From Nymphaea colorata (Eukaryota > Streptophyta > Magnoliopsida > Nymphaeales > Nymphaeaceae), in contig NC_045148.1 in assembly GCF_008831285.2 (NCBI RefSeq), positions 6,143,001 through 6,207,000 on the forward strand: 64,000 nucleotides of DNA, given 5' to 3'. Below are positions 1 through 11,800 of the stretch, in pieces. The notes under the pieces are model-generated. The model saw only the letters and a program-made list of their open reading frames with translations. It ran no database searches and was not told the DNA's origin. Within the stretch, counting starts at the first letter, position 1. Every line of letters begins with the position of its first letter. Position numbers and translations under genes: made by a program.

Positions 1-182
1 CTCTTGTTATATCTCAATCTTCATTATATATTCATTATATAGAGTTGAATTTAAACGAGTGTAACTCATTTAACATTTTGAGTCACAAACGAGTCAAAAC
101 TTGTGTCGAGTTTTGACAAGCGAGTTTGAATTTGGGTTGATGTATGGGGGCCCTTCATTTTACTCTTGCATGTGTGTGGTAG

Positions 183-2234
183 GTTCCGGCAGCATTCATG
201 GAAAGTCAGTGGCGCAAGTGGTCAGTCGGTTCGGACCTTGTTCTCCCTTCACCGGCGCCAGTACCGATCGGAACTTCACCCAACAGCTCCACCACGACAG
301 TGCTCGGACCAGGTGGATCCACTCGAGGATGCTGCTGGATACCAGTAACAGTACAACCCTTCCGGCCACTGCCGGGATACCATTAGGTTCTATGGAGTTC
401 ATAGTAAAGATCGGACTGGGCACGCCGAAAGAGGATTTCCTGGTGCTGTTCGACACGGGGAGTGACGTGACATGGGTGCAGTGCGAGCCCTGCCCAAGCT
501 CCTGCCACTCTCAAGAAGGCCCAAGGTTCGATCCCTCTGCCTCCGCCACATTCCAGTACTTCCCCTGCAATGCAACCCAATGCCGGGAGCTTGGGAAAGA
601 AGGAAATGTTGCAGTTTGCGACGCATCAGTTAGGTGCACGTACCAGGTAAGGTACGATCCATGGTTATACCCGCATACCTTACCTCTTTTCCTGTCACAT
701 GGTTGCTATATTCTAGGGTTGAAGCTAAAAATTTTTCTTTAAAATGCTAACCAAATTTTTTACCAAGCGGTGAACAATATTTTTCAAAATGTTTGGAGGT
801 CAAACTAAAATCTTCTTAAATTTAGGAGTAAATTTCTTTTCTGTCCAAATCTAAGGAGGGTGGGAGGGGCTATGGCCCCCTTTGGATTAGATCTCAACAA
901 TATTTTTAAAATTTTTACCGCGGTCAAATTATAAATTTTTGAAGTGCTAAGAGTAAATTTTGTTTTTTTCTTTTTCAAAATCTAAGGCATCCATGGCCTC
1001 TGCTGCTGTATAGTGTATATAATCGGGTTCGATCATACTTTTTATCAGTCATATGAGTCATTTAATCAGTTAAAAGACTGTTTGGAAGCCACTATATATT
1101 GTCTTGCTTTTAGATCTTAGTATAGAATAATTGTTGCCTATAATAATTTTTTGATTCTGCCCTGGATTCGGTGGTGTAGCCACATTGTGACTTGTGTGGG
1201 CACCAGTCTTTAAAAGTTTTTTTTTTAAATATGAATTTTTAATATTTATCATTATATATATACAAGTGCCCCAGCTAATTTGAGTATGTTTAAACAAGTG
1301 CCTCTTTAACTAATTTTTCTCGCTTAGCTTCTGTCTCAATTGTGATCTCATCATTCGCTCTAATGTTCAGTGATGAACAACGTTTCTCAAGATTGCTAAA
1401 TGCAGTTCTCTCTTTCACTAAATTCTCAATGGATGATCATCCAATTTGGCGCGGTTCGTGGACCGTGACCTTCTTTACAGGTACGTCGATGGCTCAGAGT
1501 CAAGCGGCCATTTCGGGCGGGACACCTTGACACTAACAAGCAGTGACGTGTTTGGCAACTTCCCCTTCGGCTGTGGCACGCACCAGGTCGGCGATTTCGG
1601 AAGAGTAGCAGGGCTGCTGGGACTGGGAAGGAACAAGCTGTCCCTCGTGTCCACGACAGCCAAGTACCACGACAGCGTCTTCTCCTATTGCCTTCCATCC
1701 TCCAGCTCAACCGGGTTCTTAACATTCGGACCTGATTCAGGGTCCGAATCCGCTTCATTTACGAGACTGCTCACGAATCCCCAAGTGGCAACCTTCTACC
1801 TCCTGTCGTTGGTAGCCATCAGCGTGGGAGGGAAGCCCATAAATATGTCTTCCTCCGAAGGCATGATCCTGGACTCGGGCACCGCCATGACACGTCTGCC
1901 GTATCCGGTGTACGCTGCACTGAAATCAGCGTTCCATTCCCACATGTCCGCGTACAGTTCTGTTCCGGGAACCCACGGCCTGGACACCTGTTATGACTTT
2001 TCAGGGCACACGAGTGTCTTGATCCCGAGGGTCACGTTTCACTTCGTGGGAGGGACGGATTTGGAGCTCCAAGCGGACGCTATCATGATCATTCTCAGTA
2101 TAAGCGAGGTCTGCTTGGCGTTCGTTCCGCAGGCGCAGACTGGGATCTTAGGGAGTTGGCAGCAAAGGAGGACGCTGATTATCCACGACCTAGCTCGGTC
2201 TAGAATCGGGTTCGTGCCCAAGGCGTGCAGTTAA
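183..2234 (+). CDS. Nepenthesin-like aspartic protease AP1 (5' partial; exons 2 and 3)
   Basis: Pepsin-family (A1) plant aspartic endopeptidase of the At5g10770-like group, expected to enter the secretory pathway and act in vacuole or apoplast. Coding exons are 183-651 and 1481-2234; the acceptor before 183 is TAG, the donor after 651 is GTACGA, the exon 3 acceptor is TTTACAG, and the stop is TAA. The intron splits an Arg codon (AG|G). Exon 2 carries the first catalytic motif FDTGSDVTWVQC followed by the cysteine-rich insert typical of nepenthesins (C..C...C); exon 3 carries the second motif LDSGTAMTRLP and the usual C-terminal ACS. The first exon (signal peptide) is absent: in the two paralogues it lies about 1.4 to 1.5 kb upstream of exon 2, so it should fall left of the window. 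Exon 2 is two codons shorter than in the paralogues, and YVDGS replaces YGDGT. Both aspartates are intact, so I regard it as functional unless exon 1 is lost. An alternative role is xylanase-inhibitor-like, because these proteins share the TAXi fold. Confidence 0.9.
652..1480 (+). other. Intron 2 of AP1 with an insertion shared with AP3
   Basis: An 829-bp AT-rich intron. The part at about 715-990 (motifs AATGCTAA, GAACAATATTTTT, TCTAAGGAGGGTGGGA) is recognisably the same as about 31890-32110 in intron 2 of AP3, and I do not see it in intron 2 of AP2. No coding content recognised. Confidence 0.6.
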
Positions 2235-2302
2235 TAGTTTGCCTGGGAGCTTTTATTTTATTTCATTTACTTTGATTGGAGAAAATGAAGTGGTTGTTTG
2301 GC

Positions 2303-2308
2303 AATAAA
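2303..2308 (+). terminator. Possible poly(A) signal of AP1
   Basis: AATAAA lies 69 bases after the AP1 stop codon. It is only a hexamer match and is not conserved after AP2 or AP3. Confidence 0.35.
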
Positions 2309-2819
2309 AACACTTAGTCTTGTCGAGTCTCTCGTAAATCTATTAAAAGATTGGGATAGTTTTCATTAAACACTAGAACTACTGTCTCATAAACATGCTT
2401 CCATTCATGAAATGTCGTCACTGCCAAACTACCCCTAAATGTTTGCTTCCTTCTCAAACTTCTGATTCGCTGATCGTATTCATAACCGCATTATCTATTT
2501 ATCAATGAAACTCTATGAGGTCCACAGGTTTTGTGCATTAAAAATAAGAAATTGAATTGAATCAGTTAGGTTGCTGATTTAGTGGTTCAGCTGAATCAGT
2601 TATGCATATATAAGCAATGGAAGAATATATTTCTATAAACATCGTGTGTGGAGTTTAGATTTATGCTCAAAATGTCAAATGAATCGAGCTCTAGTTGTAT
2701 AAGAACTTGACTCGTTTAAACTCAACTCAGCTCAATTACATAAATATGTCATGAATGAGAGATTTTTTGTTGCTGAGTTTTTTTTAAGGGATATTTGGAT
2801 GCTTAACATAGCATTCTTT

Positions 2820-2955
2820 TTATCCAATCCTTTTTAACAAATTTTTGTACAATGTGGGGAGTGGTCGTCTGTAATTTTCCATGAAAATTGAGTTTGAATG
2901 TTTTTTCCATGAGCATAAAATGTAATTTTTAACCTGCAAATATACAATGTTTTTG
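2820..2955. repeat. Dispersed direct repeat, copy 1
   Basis: About 135 bases sharing motifs with 3792-3930: CCTTTTTAACAAATTTTT, TTTTCCATGAAAATTGAGTTT and GAGCATAAAATGTAA occur in the same order in both. The unit is non-coding and probably a decayed transposable-element piece. Confidence 0.65.
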
Positions 2956-3791
2956 TTATACACCGAAATGTGGATAGTTGCAGTTTTGATATCCAAACCC
3001 GAAGAATAGTATCTGAATCTGATTTTAATATCTGAATCCAAAGAATAGTATCTGTTTTGATCTATTTCAATTAGTTTGGCGGCGTATGGAGGTTTTGAAG
3101 TTGAAACATGTTTGACAATTTTAATGACATGGAAGAATTTGAACCTAAAAACTACATAGTGAATTAATAAACAAGCATATTAATTAAACAATCATACTCT
3201 AACAAATAATTGATTGTTAACTCAAATAACCTATAAAAATAATTAATCAAAATAAAAGCAAAATGGTGGTTTACCAAAATAACTGAAAATATTATAACAA
3301 CATCTAAATCAAGAAATGAAATTATTTATAAAGGATAACAAATAGTATAAAAATAACAATAACATGTAAAGCTAATATCATCGAAAAATTATTTAAAAAA
3401 ATAAATAATTAAAAATACAAACTTAATGTAGTGATACATAACAATAGATATGTTGTATAATCAAAACAAATTAACCTTGTCAGTTATATATGCTCTCTTA
3501 GATAATCTGTTTATCTAATAGGAAATAGATTATAATTTAAACAAGAAATTTCAAAATTTTATTATTTAAAAAAAATAACATTTAATTACTATGCTTAGTA
3601 TAAAAAACACATAAAACATAAAAAATTATTTTTGAAATCATTTACCCAATTTTTGACAAAATCAACCTGCTAATCACAAAATAGAATTTCTTGAACTTAT
3701 CATCCTGCTAATCACAAAGTAGAATTTAAAAATATCTGTTGACCTCGGTTTGGAATGTTATAAACGGTCATTTCTAACAAAGGCTAAAATT

Positions 3792-3930
3792 TGTCCAACC
3801 CTTTTTAACAAATTTTTTTGTATAATGAAGGGGGTAGTCATTCGAAATTTTCCATAAAAATCAAGTTTGATTGTTTTTTTCCACGAGCATAAAATGTAAA
3901 TTTTTAATCCACAAGTATAAAATGTTTTTT
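3792..3930. repeat. Dispersed direct repeat, copy 2
   Basis: Second copy of the unit at 2820-2955, about 970 bases downstream in the same orientation, with scattered substitutions and small indels in T runs. Confidence 0.65.
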
Positions 3931-3990
3931 CTACCCATTTTTTAAATTTAAACTTCAGACGCATTCTCTAATCGTCGTAGACTCTTTCTA

Positions 3991-5040
3991 CTACGGCTTT
4001 CTCCTTGAGAGTTAAAATGGCCAACTCTTACAGCCAGCGACCAACGAACTTCTGTGATCAAGCCATAACGCATGCAAACGAAAACAGTCATGCTCCTCCT
4101 TTTTTCTGTCTTCCATCGAGGGTTTTCTATTTGCTCTCACAAAAGAGGGCTTTCTTGGCGATTTCTTTGGAAAAGAAGCAACGGTGGCTTCTCCACCTGC
4201 AGCATAGGTACGCAGGCAGCCTTAGCAACAGGCAAGCTCATCCTTGGCGTGTATGACTACCGATAACAAGCTTATTCTCTCTCTCTTTTTCCTTTTTGTT
4301 TGTTCTTTTTTCTATTTTTCTCTTACTATATTTTTTTTCTCCTGAGGGCTCTTCACTTCATTTTTTAAGTTCCACTTAAGAGTGCTGTCTTTTGACGACC
4401 AACATGCTAGATTCAGGTGTGTGTCAAAAGTTTCAGGGACAGCCTGAGATTCCTACCAAGGCCTTCAAGTGCCCGAGAAACAAATGAGGATTACTGTCAT
4501 TGGTAAAGTTTAACCTCTTTTTTCTTTTTTGCCTTGAATATGTTTATTCTTTTCCTCATTTTCCTCTTTTTGACCACAAAGAAGTAGCAGATTTGACAGA
4601 AAAAGAAATCCGGCAATCAGTGGTCATCTTCCTCTTGAGTGAAACAGAGTCCACCGGCAAATTTCGCTTCATCATTAAGCAAGAGTGTTTCTTCCTTTTT
4701 CTTTATGTTTTAGCTTTTGTAAATGATCGGTGGTGACTAAAGTGGCTGCCTCAACACTCCGCTCTATCCAGCAAAATTCTTAGAGAGAACGCAGGGAGTC
4801 TGCCATCAGCCATCATAACATAGAACAAAATTTCCCAGTTCTCTTTTTTGTCGTTCTCTATTATCTCCTTTTATCTTTCGTTTGAAAATAGAAATTTGTC
4901 ATCCAACGATCTCACTGTTTGTAAACGCGATCACTTAAGTTTGAGATTAAAGTATCTTCATCCCTCTCCTAGGTATGCTTTTGCTTTGATTTTTTCTCAT
5001 ATACCTGACTATTTTTTTAGAAAAACTAGTTTTTTTATTG
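3991..5040. other. Intergenic DNA with short unrecognised ORFs
   Basis: Slightly GC-richer than its surroundings. Short ORFs occur (for example 4005-4256) but none matches a family I know. A stretch at about 4400-4497 reads as an open frame ending CPRNK followed by TGA; I cannot assign it. Confidence 0.3.
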
Positions 5041-5129
5041 AATTATTAAATTTTACTAAAATTTAGATATTTGGGGTCCACAATATAGCTATAGATATTT
5101 CAAAATTAGCGAATTAGTGAAATTGGATT

Positions 5130-5467
5130 TCAAATTATTAGATTCTGGTATGAAATTGGGTTTGGAATTATCAGATTCAGATATGAACTCAAATTCAGAT
5201 TCAAATAGGATTGGATTGGATAAAAATTTTAAAAAGTTGGGTTCAGATCAGATTTCAGATGTAAACTTGAAAACTGGATATGGATTGGATTTTGGATATA
5301 AACTTGAGAATCAGATTTATATCGGATTTCATATATAAACTTAAAAATCAGATTTGGATTTGGAGTAGAATATCTTTTATCTGAATTTGAATCCAAATAT
5401 GTAATATCCGATAAGTCAGATATGATAAAAGATATATCCGATCCGAATCGGATCAGTTGACATCCCT
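5130..5467. mobile_element. hAT-like non-autonomous element remnant (right end visible)
   Basis: The stretch is made of GATTCAGAT, TCCGAT and ATCCGAATC-type motifs and ends in GTTGACATCCCTA at 5455-5467. The same end (ATTGACATCCCTA) terminates the element at 55886-56327, where a matching inverted left end exists. No clear left terminus was found here. Confidence 0.45.
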
Positions 5468-5789
5468 ACCGATATGGACAACCTTTTAGCCGTACACCTT
5501 TATCTGAGATGAATTTTTCTGCATTAAGGGCTGGTAGGAAACACAGAAATTTTAGCAAGCAAGCGATTCAAGTATCAACCAGTTACATGCATATATATAT
5601 ATATTCTATGAATGTTTAACACATGGGCGACCATGTAAAACCATTCCACATATCATGTAAAAGATTTGCACTTGCTTTTAACATCTAATCTTGAAAGTTA
5701 GGGGACCTAGTTAAGTACACTACCCATTGCGTATGTGGGAGTAGACTTTACTTTCATGTCCAAACTGTATATGCATGAGTTTGAGATAA

Positions 5790-6262
5790 CAAATATGTAT
5801 GAAAGAACAAACAAGTATGAGATAATGTTTATGAGATAGCAAAAGATTTATGAGATAATAAGATAATAAACAGAAGAATATATGAGATAACGCCAAACAT
5901 AAGTATGAGATAACTAAAACATTTATGAGATAATGAGATAACAAACAGATGCATGAGAAAACCTTAAACATAAGTATGAGATAATTCTTATGAGATAAGA
6001 AAATATTTACATGATAATGAGATCATGGATGGAAGAATGTATGAGATAACCCCAAACATAAGTATGAGATCATGTTTACGAGACAATAAAAAATTTATAA
6101 GGTAATGAGATAACAGACGTATGCTTGAGATAACGCTAAATATAAGTATAAGATAATGTTTATTAGATTATGAGATAACGAACACATGTATTAGAAAGTA
6201 CTAAATATAAGTATGAGATAATGTTTATGTGATAATAAAATATTTATGAGATAACGAGATAC
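5790..6262. repeat. Imperfect minisatellite, period about 70-86 bp
   Basis: The phrase AACATAAGTATGAGATAA recurs at about 5897, 5969, 6055, 6138 and 6208, each time followed by ATG(T)TTATGAGATAA-type text and ATGAGATAACRAAC. Spacing varies between 70 and 86 bases and the units are diverged. No ORF. Confidence 0.75.
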
Positions 6263-6647
6263 CGCTATAAGTGACACAAAAAATGTCTATACTTTTTTAC
6301 TACTTAAAGGGCTACATTGGTCATAACCAGCTTCTAAAGTTAATGGCCATTTTGGCACAATGGCGGCGGTTAATGTTGTTGGAGGTATCTTTATGTAAGC
6401 ATGTGAGAATTTCTAAAAAGTGAAAATGAAGCACATGCAACATCTTCCTTTTATAATTTTATTGCATCTGCAACTTTTTCATATCCCAAAAGTTAGAGTG
6501 GGCATAGTCTTGCTTGCAGTGAAGGTTGTAAGTCGTGCTATTTCACTTCTCACTTGAGTAGACGTGTTCATGCAAGCAGGGCATATATATCTCAGAGCTG
6601 AATATTTACCTTTGTTTTTATTTTAGCTTCCTTCTACTCAGAGCTTA

Positions 6648-7690
6648 CACTACAAAAAACCTGTTTTTAATGATGCAGAATAAAGGTCAATAATATTCAT
6701 CCATAATGCGCCAGTAATTTTTTTTGCTGATGCTGTGCATCACGCAAAATGATGCCTCAGTAAAAACATCGTTGTTGGAACCTTTACTGTCAGTAAATTG
6801 GTTAGCATTACAGACGTTTCTGCATCAGAAATCCAGTCAAATGAGTGTTAAAAGACTTTTATACTCAGTAAATTACATGACGCCAGACATCATTTAAGCA
6901 TCAGTAGATCATTTTTTCACTGACGTTAGACCCTCATCTGAACGTGTCCATTTTGTACTAACGTCTTCTTAACATCAATGAATATTTGTTTTAATTTTTT
7001 ATTAATATGTTGTATGTCACATAATTCCATTAATATTTGATACATATAAAAAAATGCCAAATTGGTAACTGTTAACAATCAACACTCAAACAAATAAGGA
7101 AGATGTGATCCACATGTTCTTTCCCATAAAGTGCCCATGCGCTAACATCCAATGATTCAAGAGCAAGCATTCACTGGTTGGATCAAACATGTTCTTTAAT
7201 GACAAACATTCATGGAGGTTCACCTGCAAGGAGAGCCACACTAGATTTGGAGGTTGCACTGGAGTGGTGCCATGGAGTAAGGAAGCATAAGTGAACCCAC
7301 AATACTATAACAAATGCATGCCATTTTGATGGATAGAAAATGAGAAGGAAAAGAATACAGGAAAAGGTGGTGGTAGCCAAAGAACAAACCTCGTAGTTAT
7401 ACCAGTTCAATCCAGTTTCTTAGCATTAAGAGCTTGCATGAGAAGATATGAGTTGCAAAAGTAACATGATTAATAAGTCTCCCCTCCCTCTTTCGTTTGC
7501 GGTTCCTTACTCACTTCTTTCTTGGGAAGCATACCCTTCAAGAGGGCTATGCTCGTGACGTGACCTTACACTGACAAAATACTGTAAAAATAGTATAATG
7601 TTATTGTAATTTGAGAGCATTTCACTGTAAGCCATGAAACATCATATAAAAGTTGCTTAGGAATCCAAAAACATACATATGTACAAATAA
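6648..7690. mobile_element. CACTA-type transposon end, copy 1
   Basis: It begins with CACTACAAAAAAC, the classical terminus of plant CACTA (En/Spm) elements, followed by sub-terminal repeats built on CAGTAAA and its complement. No transposase reading frame is present. The same block recurs at 26138-27150, at the same distance side (upstream) of another protease gene, so it moved with the segmental duplication rather than by independent transposition. I could not find a facing GTAGTG terminus. Confidence 0.55.
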
Positions 7691-8295
7691 AATATATTTA
7701 TCTCAAGTGGCTTCCCAACCACGATGTGGCTTCACATTAATTACGTGCATCCATGACACGTTGACCATAGATAATTGTTGTCATTGACATTCGAGTAAGA
7801 TATATTTATCTTATTGTTTACGTAAAATAATCAACAAATTCAAATTACTTGTACAGATGCTACTCGTCATCGACTTTCACGATCGACGATGACCATTTCA
7901 TCGTTAAGGTGGATGACGTTGACGCTAGAGCATTTTAACGATTTCACATGAAATGCCAAGTTTAAATTGGGAATGGATATATAGATGCCAACCAAGTATT
8001 AATGCAGTCTATCAATGCCGATTAATTGCTGTATTCAACTAATATTTGACTTGCACCATTTCATTATATGAATTGGTAGACGCTAGATGGTTAGATGTTT
8101 ATGTATACAGAATAACTTTTGCCCTTGATTTTTCAAAATTAATGATTCAAAAAAAAAAAACGAAGAAAAAAATGTGATGAAGCATTTTTGTCAACTAGTA
8201 TTATATCTATCATTTTCTTTATTTTGTTTGCTGCAGATATGTAAAAGATCAATGATTGAATTTGTCTCACATTAATATAGCATCTACTTGGGCAG

Positions 8296-8296
<1 letters not shown>

Positions 8297-8363
<67 letters not shown>
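8297..8363. repeat. Compound microsatellite (TC)n(TA)n(TG)n
   Basis: About 10 TC, 17 TA and 6 TG units in a row, about 450 bases upstream of the AP2 start. Confidence 0.9.
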
Positions 8364-8511
8364 TTATATAGGAAATTGAATGGTGAATCTAGTTTTTTAA
8401 AATCACCTAGCTATCCAATGAAGAGTGTTTGATCCAACATGACGAATGGTTAAAAAAAAAAGAAAACGTAATGAGCATTTTAATTATTTAATATTAGCTT
8501 ACATCTTTTTC

Positions 8512-8579
8512 ATTCAATGTTTAGTACAAACAACTCTAGTTAGATATTCAATGTTTAGTACAATCAACTCTAGTTAGAT
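8512..8579. repeat. 34-bp tandem duplication upstream of AP2
   Basis: Two adjacent 34-bp units beginning ATTCAATGTTTAGTACAA and ending CTAGTTAGAT differ by one base (AAAC versus AATC). The matching region upstream of AP3 lacks it. Confidence 0.9.
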
Positions 8580-8617
8580 AGTTGAATGATTCTAAATAAC
8601 CAAAGTCAGTCTTCGGC

Positions 8618-8618
<1 letters not shown>

Positions 8619-8652
<34 letters not shown>

Positions 8653-8663
8653 TAGAGAGAGAG
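8619..8663. repeat. Compound microsatellite (AT)n(GA)n upstream of AP2
   Basis: About 12 AT units followed by about 10 GA units (one interruption). The same AT/GA compound occurs at the same place upstream of AP3 (29493-29627), where it has expanded. Confidence 0.9.
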
Positions 8664-8815
8664 GCGCTGACTAGAAAGAAAGAATAAATAAATAAACAGA
8701 TCATTAAGTCAGATTCAAAAGGTCTGAATGACAAATCCCGATGTTCACAACTTCAGGGGAGAGACTTGAGCAAGGGAAAACGCATAAGACTTTGGAGGAT
8801 CGGAAGGAAGTTCCA

Positions 8816-11800
8816 ATGGCTAGTAGCGTTTTGTCTCCCTTCTTATTTGTATTTGTGTTTGCTCTGCCATTCCTGCAACTAGTCTCACCTGATCCTACCC
8901 ACCCTCTTCAGAGCCTTCGTGTGGAAACTCTGCTATCAAATCCAATCTGCATGCCATTCAAAGGTAAAGATACTTCTCCTCTACGTTCCCCTGTTCTCTT
9001 CTTTCTTAACTATCAACCCGAGTTAGTCGGGTCAGCTTTGGTGCACGACTGAATCTTCAGGTCGGAAAATTTTGCAGCAAATAAGATATCTATCGATCAC
9101 CACATGAAGCTGTACTTTAGAGAAAGAGAGAGAGAGAGAGACAGAAACAGCGATCGATAATTTTGCTTAGTTGATTGTTTTCTTGCATGGTTATAGGCAT
9201 GAGTAAGTTTACACATTGCGGATTTCCTTCTCGCCTATTCTTCAATGGCAAAAATCTGTCGCCATCTTTCTCAGCACAAGAAACAAATAAAGAACACAGG
9301 CTATGTTATTTTTTCTTTGCTTGTGTTGTAGAGTTGCTTGAATGCTAAAAGTCCGAGAACCGTTCAGAAAAGTCAGCATTAGACGGTAGACAAGTCAATT
9401 ACTTTTCAAATGGGCTTAGGAGAGATCTGCAGACATGTCTTTCGACAACTGGCCTCGTGACCAGAGGCTGCAACTGTCATCTTTAGCCTACATTTCTCAA
9501 AACTGGAATGAACTCTAGAATTTCGAAATTAAGCACTTCCTGTAATGGAATATAGCCTTCAAAAACACAAACAGAAACTGCTAAAATATCCCTTTGCAAC
9601 AGTTCGGCTGGCAACTTCTCCTCCTTCACACAGATCAACCAATGGGCATATATTCTTCGCTTCCAACCAATTACAATGAATCAATTACTTAATCTGCCCA
9701 TTCCATGGGAAGAAGCTTCCTAGTTATGTGCTGCCATATATGTGCTTGAGGAAGTGAAAATGGCTATATTATTGGATCACTTTGAAAGTGTAGTGATGTA
9801 ATTTGCCCATGGATACTGCAACCAGTCGATGGACAACGAGATTAGTATATGAGTGTACCGCTTCCCACCCATGTTCCAATGCAACCTTGGAAGATGGGCA
9901 GCAGGGGAAAAAGCAATTTAATGTCCCTCTCGAAAATGTGTGGATGATAATTGGAAAAGAATATAGGCAAGAGCAATTTAATGTTGTGAATTTAGACAAT
10001 TGTACTACTTTTTTTGTATATTCACTTCAGGCCAATTATTAGAGTAAGCGCTTAAGGGTAGGCATCAGATAGTTCATGGGGTATTCTGCTCATGATGGGC
10101 TTGGCTTGGCAGCTATTCAACATATGCGCTGGTCTGAATTAAAAAAAAAAGGGGCTGGTTCGGACCAGTCCGGGCAAAGTATTGAGGGCCTCGCACCTTT
10201 AAATCTTGCCTCTCCATATTTTAGTAATGGAATGTTACTTTTATGTTGGTTTTTAGTGATAGAACAAATAACCATCAAATCACAGAGGTAGACAGCTGAT
10301 TATATACATTGTCATCTCAACTTGATTCATCAGACATGAAAAATTTTGAAGAAACAAAACTATAGGAGGGATAATAAGATAAGACAGCATTACTTAAATA
10401 TAGTAGTCTACTATGTAAATAATGTATGGGAGCTCTTAATTTGTTTTGTTCTGCATGTGTGTGTGGTAGGTTCGAGCAGCATTCATGGAAAGTCAGTGGC
10501 CCAAGTGGTCAGTCGGTTCGGACCTTGTTCTCCCTTCGCCGGCACCAGTACGGAGCGGAACTTCACCCAACAGCTCCACCACGACAGCGTTCGGACCAGG
10601 TGGATCCACTCGAGGGTGCTGCTAGACACCAGCAACCCGAACGGCACAACCCTTCCGGCCACTTCCGGCGAAGCTTTAGGTGCTCTGGAGTTCATAGTAA
10701 AGATAGGACTGGGCACGCCGAAAGAGGACTTCCTGATGCTGTTCGACACGGGAAGTGATGTGACATGGGTGCAGTGCGAGCCCTGCCCAAGCTCCTGCTA
10801 CACTCAAGAAGGCCCAAGGTTCAATCCCTCTGCCTCCGCCACATTCCAGTACTTCCCCTGCAATGCAACCCAATGCCGGGAGCTTGAGAACGAAGGAAAT
10901 CGAGCAGCATGCGACGGATCAATTAGGTGCACGTATGAGGTAAGGTACGATCCATGCCTTCCACCCCCATCTCGTGCCCCTTTTCCAGTCATGTGGGCGC
11001 TTTAATTTCGTTATATGCGCATCGATCCCGGAAATCCTCTGTTCACCTGGAATGAAGATTCAAATTAAAAAAAAAAAAATGATCCCATTTCATCAAACAT
11101 TGGATAGAATTTTCGACCCTTGGTGGTGGGAACAGGAAGGGACATCCCGAATTCGCATCACACCCTATATAGAAGTGACCATTGCAGGCAACGGTGAGCT
11201 TCCGGCAGACCCATGAATAATTAAAAAGAAAAAAACCGCGGCAGGGGTTTGCTCCGAAGCCCGTCTTCTCGATGAAAAAATTTAAAAAAAATGCTGTAAA
11301 ACTCTCGATGGAGAGGGTTTCAATGCTAGATAGGTTACTGAGAGAGAGAGAGAGATAGCGACCATCGATAGACGACGATGCCGCTGCCGAATGCCGGTCA
11401 TTTTTTTCCGGTGATAGAAAAAAGAAATAAAAACAAAATTGAAAAAAGAAAAAAGAAAAAGAAACCCACCTGCTCCGGTGTTGCGTTTTCTCGTCTGACC
11501 TTCCCGCGAGGCCACCGACCGATCATCATCAGCCTGTGACGCGTCGCCGGTCGCCGGAGCAGCGTCTCGATGAAGAAAGAGAGAGACGGGTAAATAACGT
11601 TTTTATCATGCAGCAGCACCACATGCTGCTCATGAAGCTGTAGTGCGGGAATGAATCGAATTGGGCTCGGTTGGTTTGAGAAACACTGCAGTCAATTTGG
11701 ATTGCAAAAACCTTAAGGTTGACCCGGTTCACTAAAATTCGATTGAGTCAACTTGCCGAGTTTCCGAACTAAGTTGGTGGTTCAGTCGTTACAGATCCGA

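Larger units (their letters stand above)
2235..3990. other. AT-rich intergenic DNA; 3' flank shared by the three proteases
   Basis: The first 400 bases are alignable with the 3' flanks of AP2 (12704-13140) and AP3 (33528-33920), for example the shared TATGCATATATA and TTTCTATAAACATC stretches at about 2600-2645. The rest is very AT-rich with no coding content; it holds the direct repeat pair listed separately. Confidence 0.6.
7691..8815. promoter_or_regulatory. Upstream region of AP2 shared with AP3
   Basis: Alignable by eye with 28215-29772 upstream of AP3 (shared TTAATTACGTGCATCCATGA, TGACCATAGATAATT, and ATAAATAAATAAACAGAT near the gene). It contains two compound microsatellites and a 34-bp tandem duplication, so a TATA box cannot be picked with confidence. 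Confidence 0.5.

Noticed and set aside
196-1758. Minus-strand ORFs over the AP1 exons (and equivalents over AP2 and AP3)
   Set aside because: The same shadow ORFs recur over all three copies and follow the plus-strand codon structure.
5790-6262. CRISPR-like array of short repeats
   Set aside because: Plant nuclear context, variable spacing and diverged units; it is a minisatellite.
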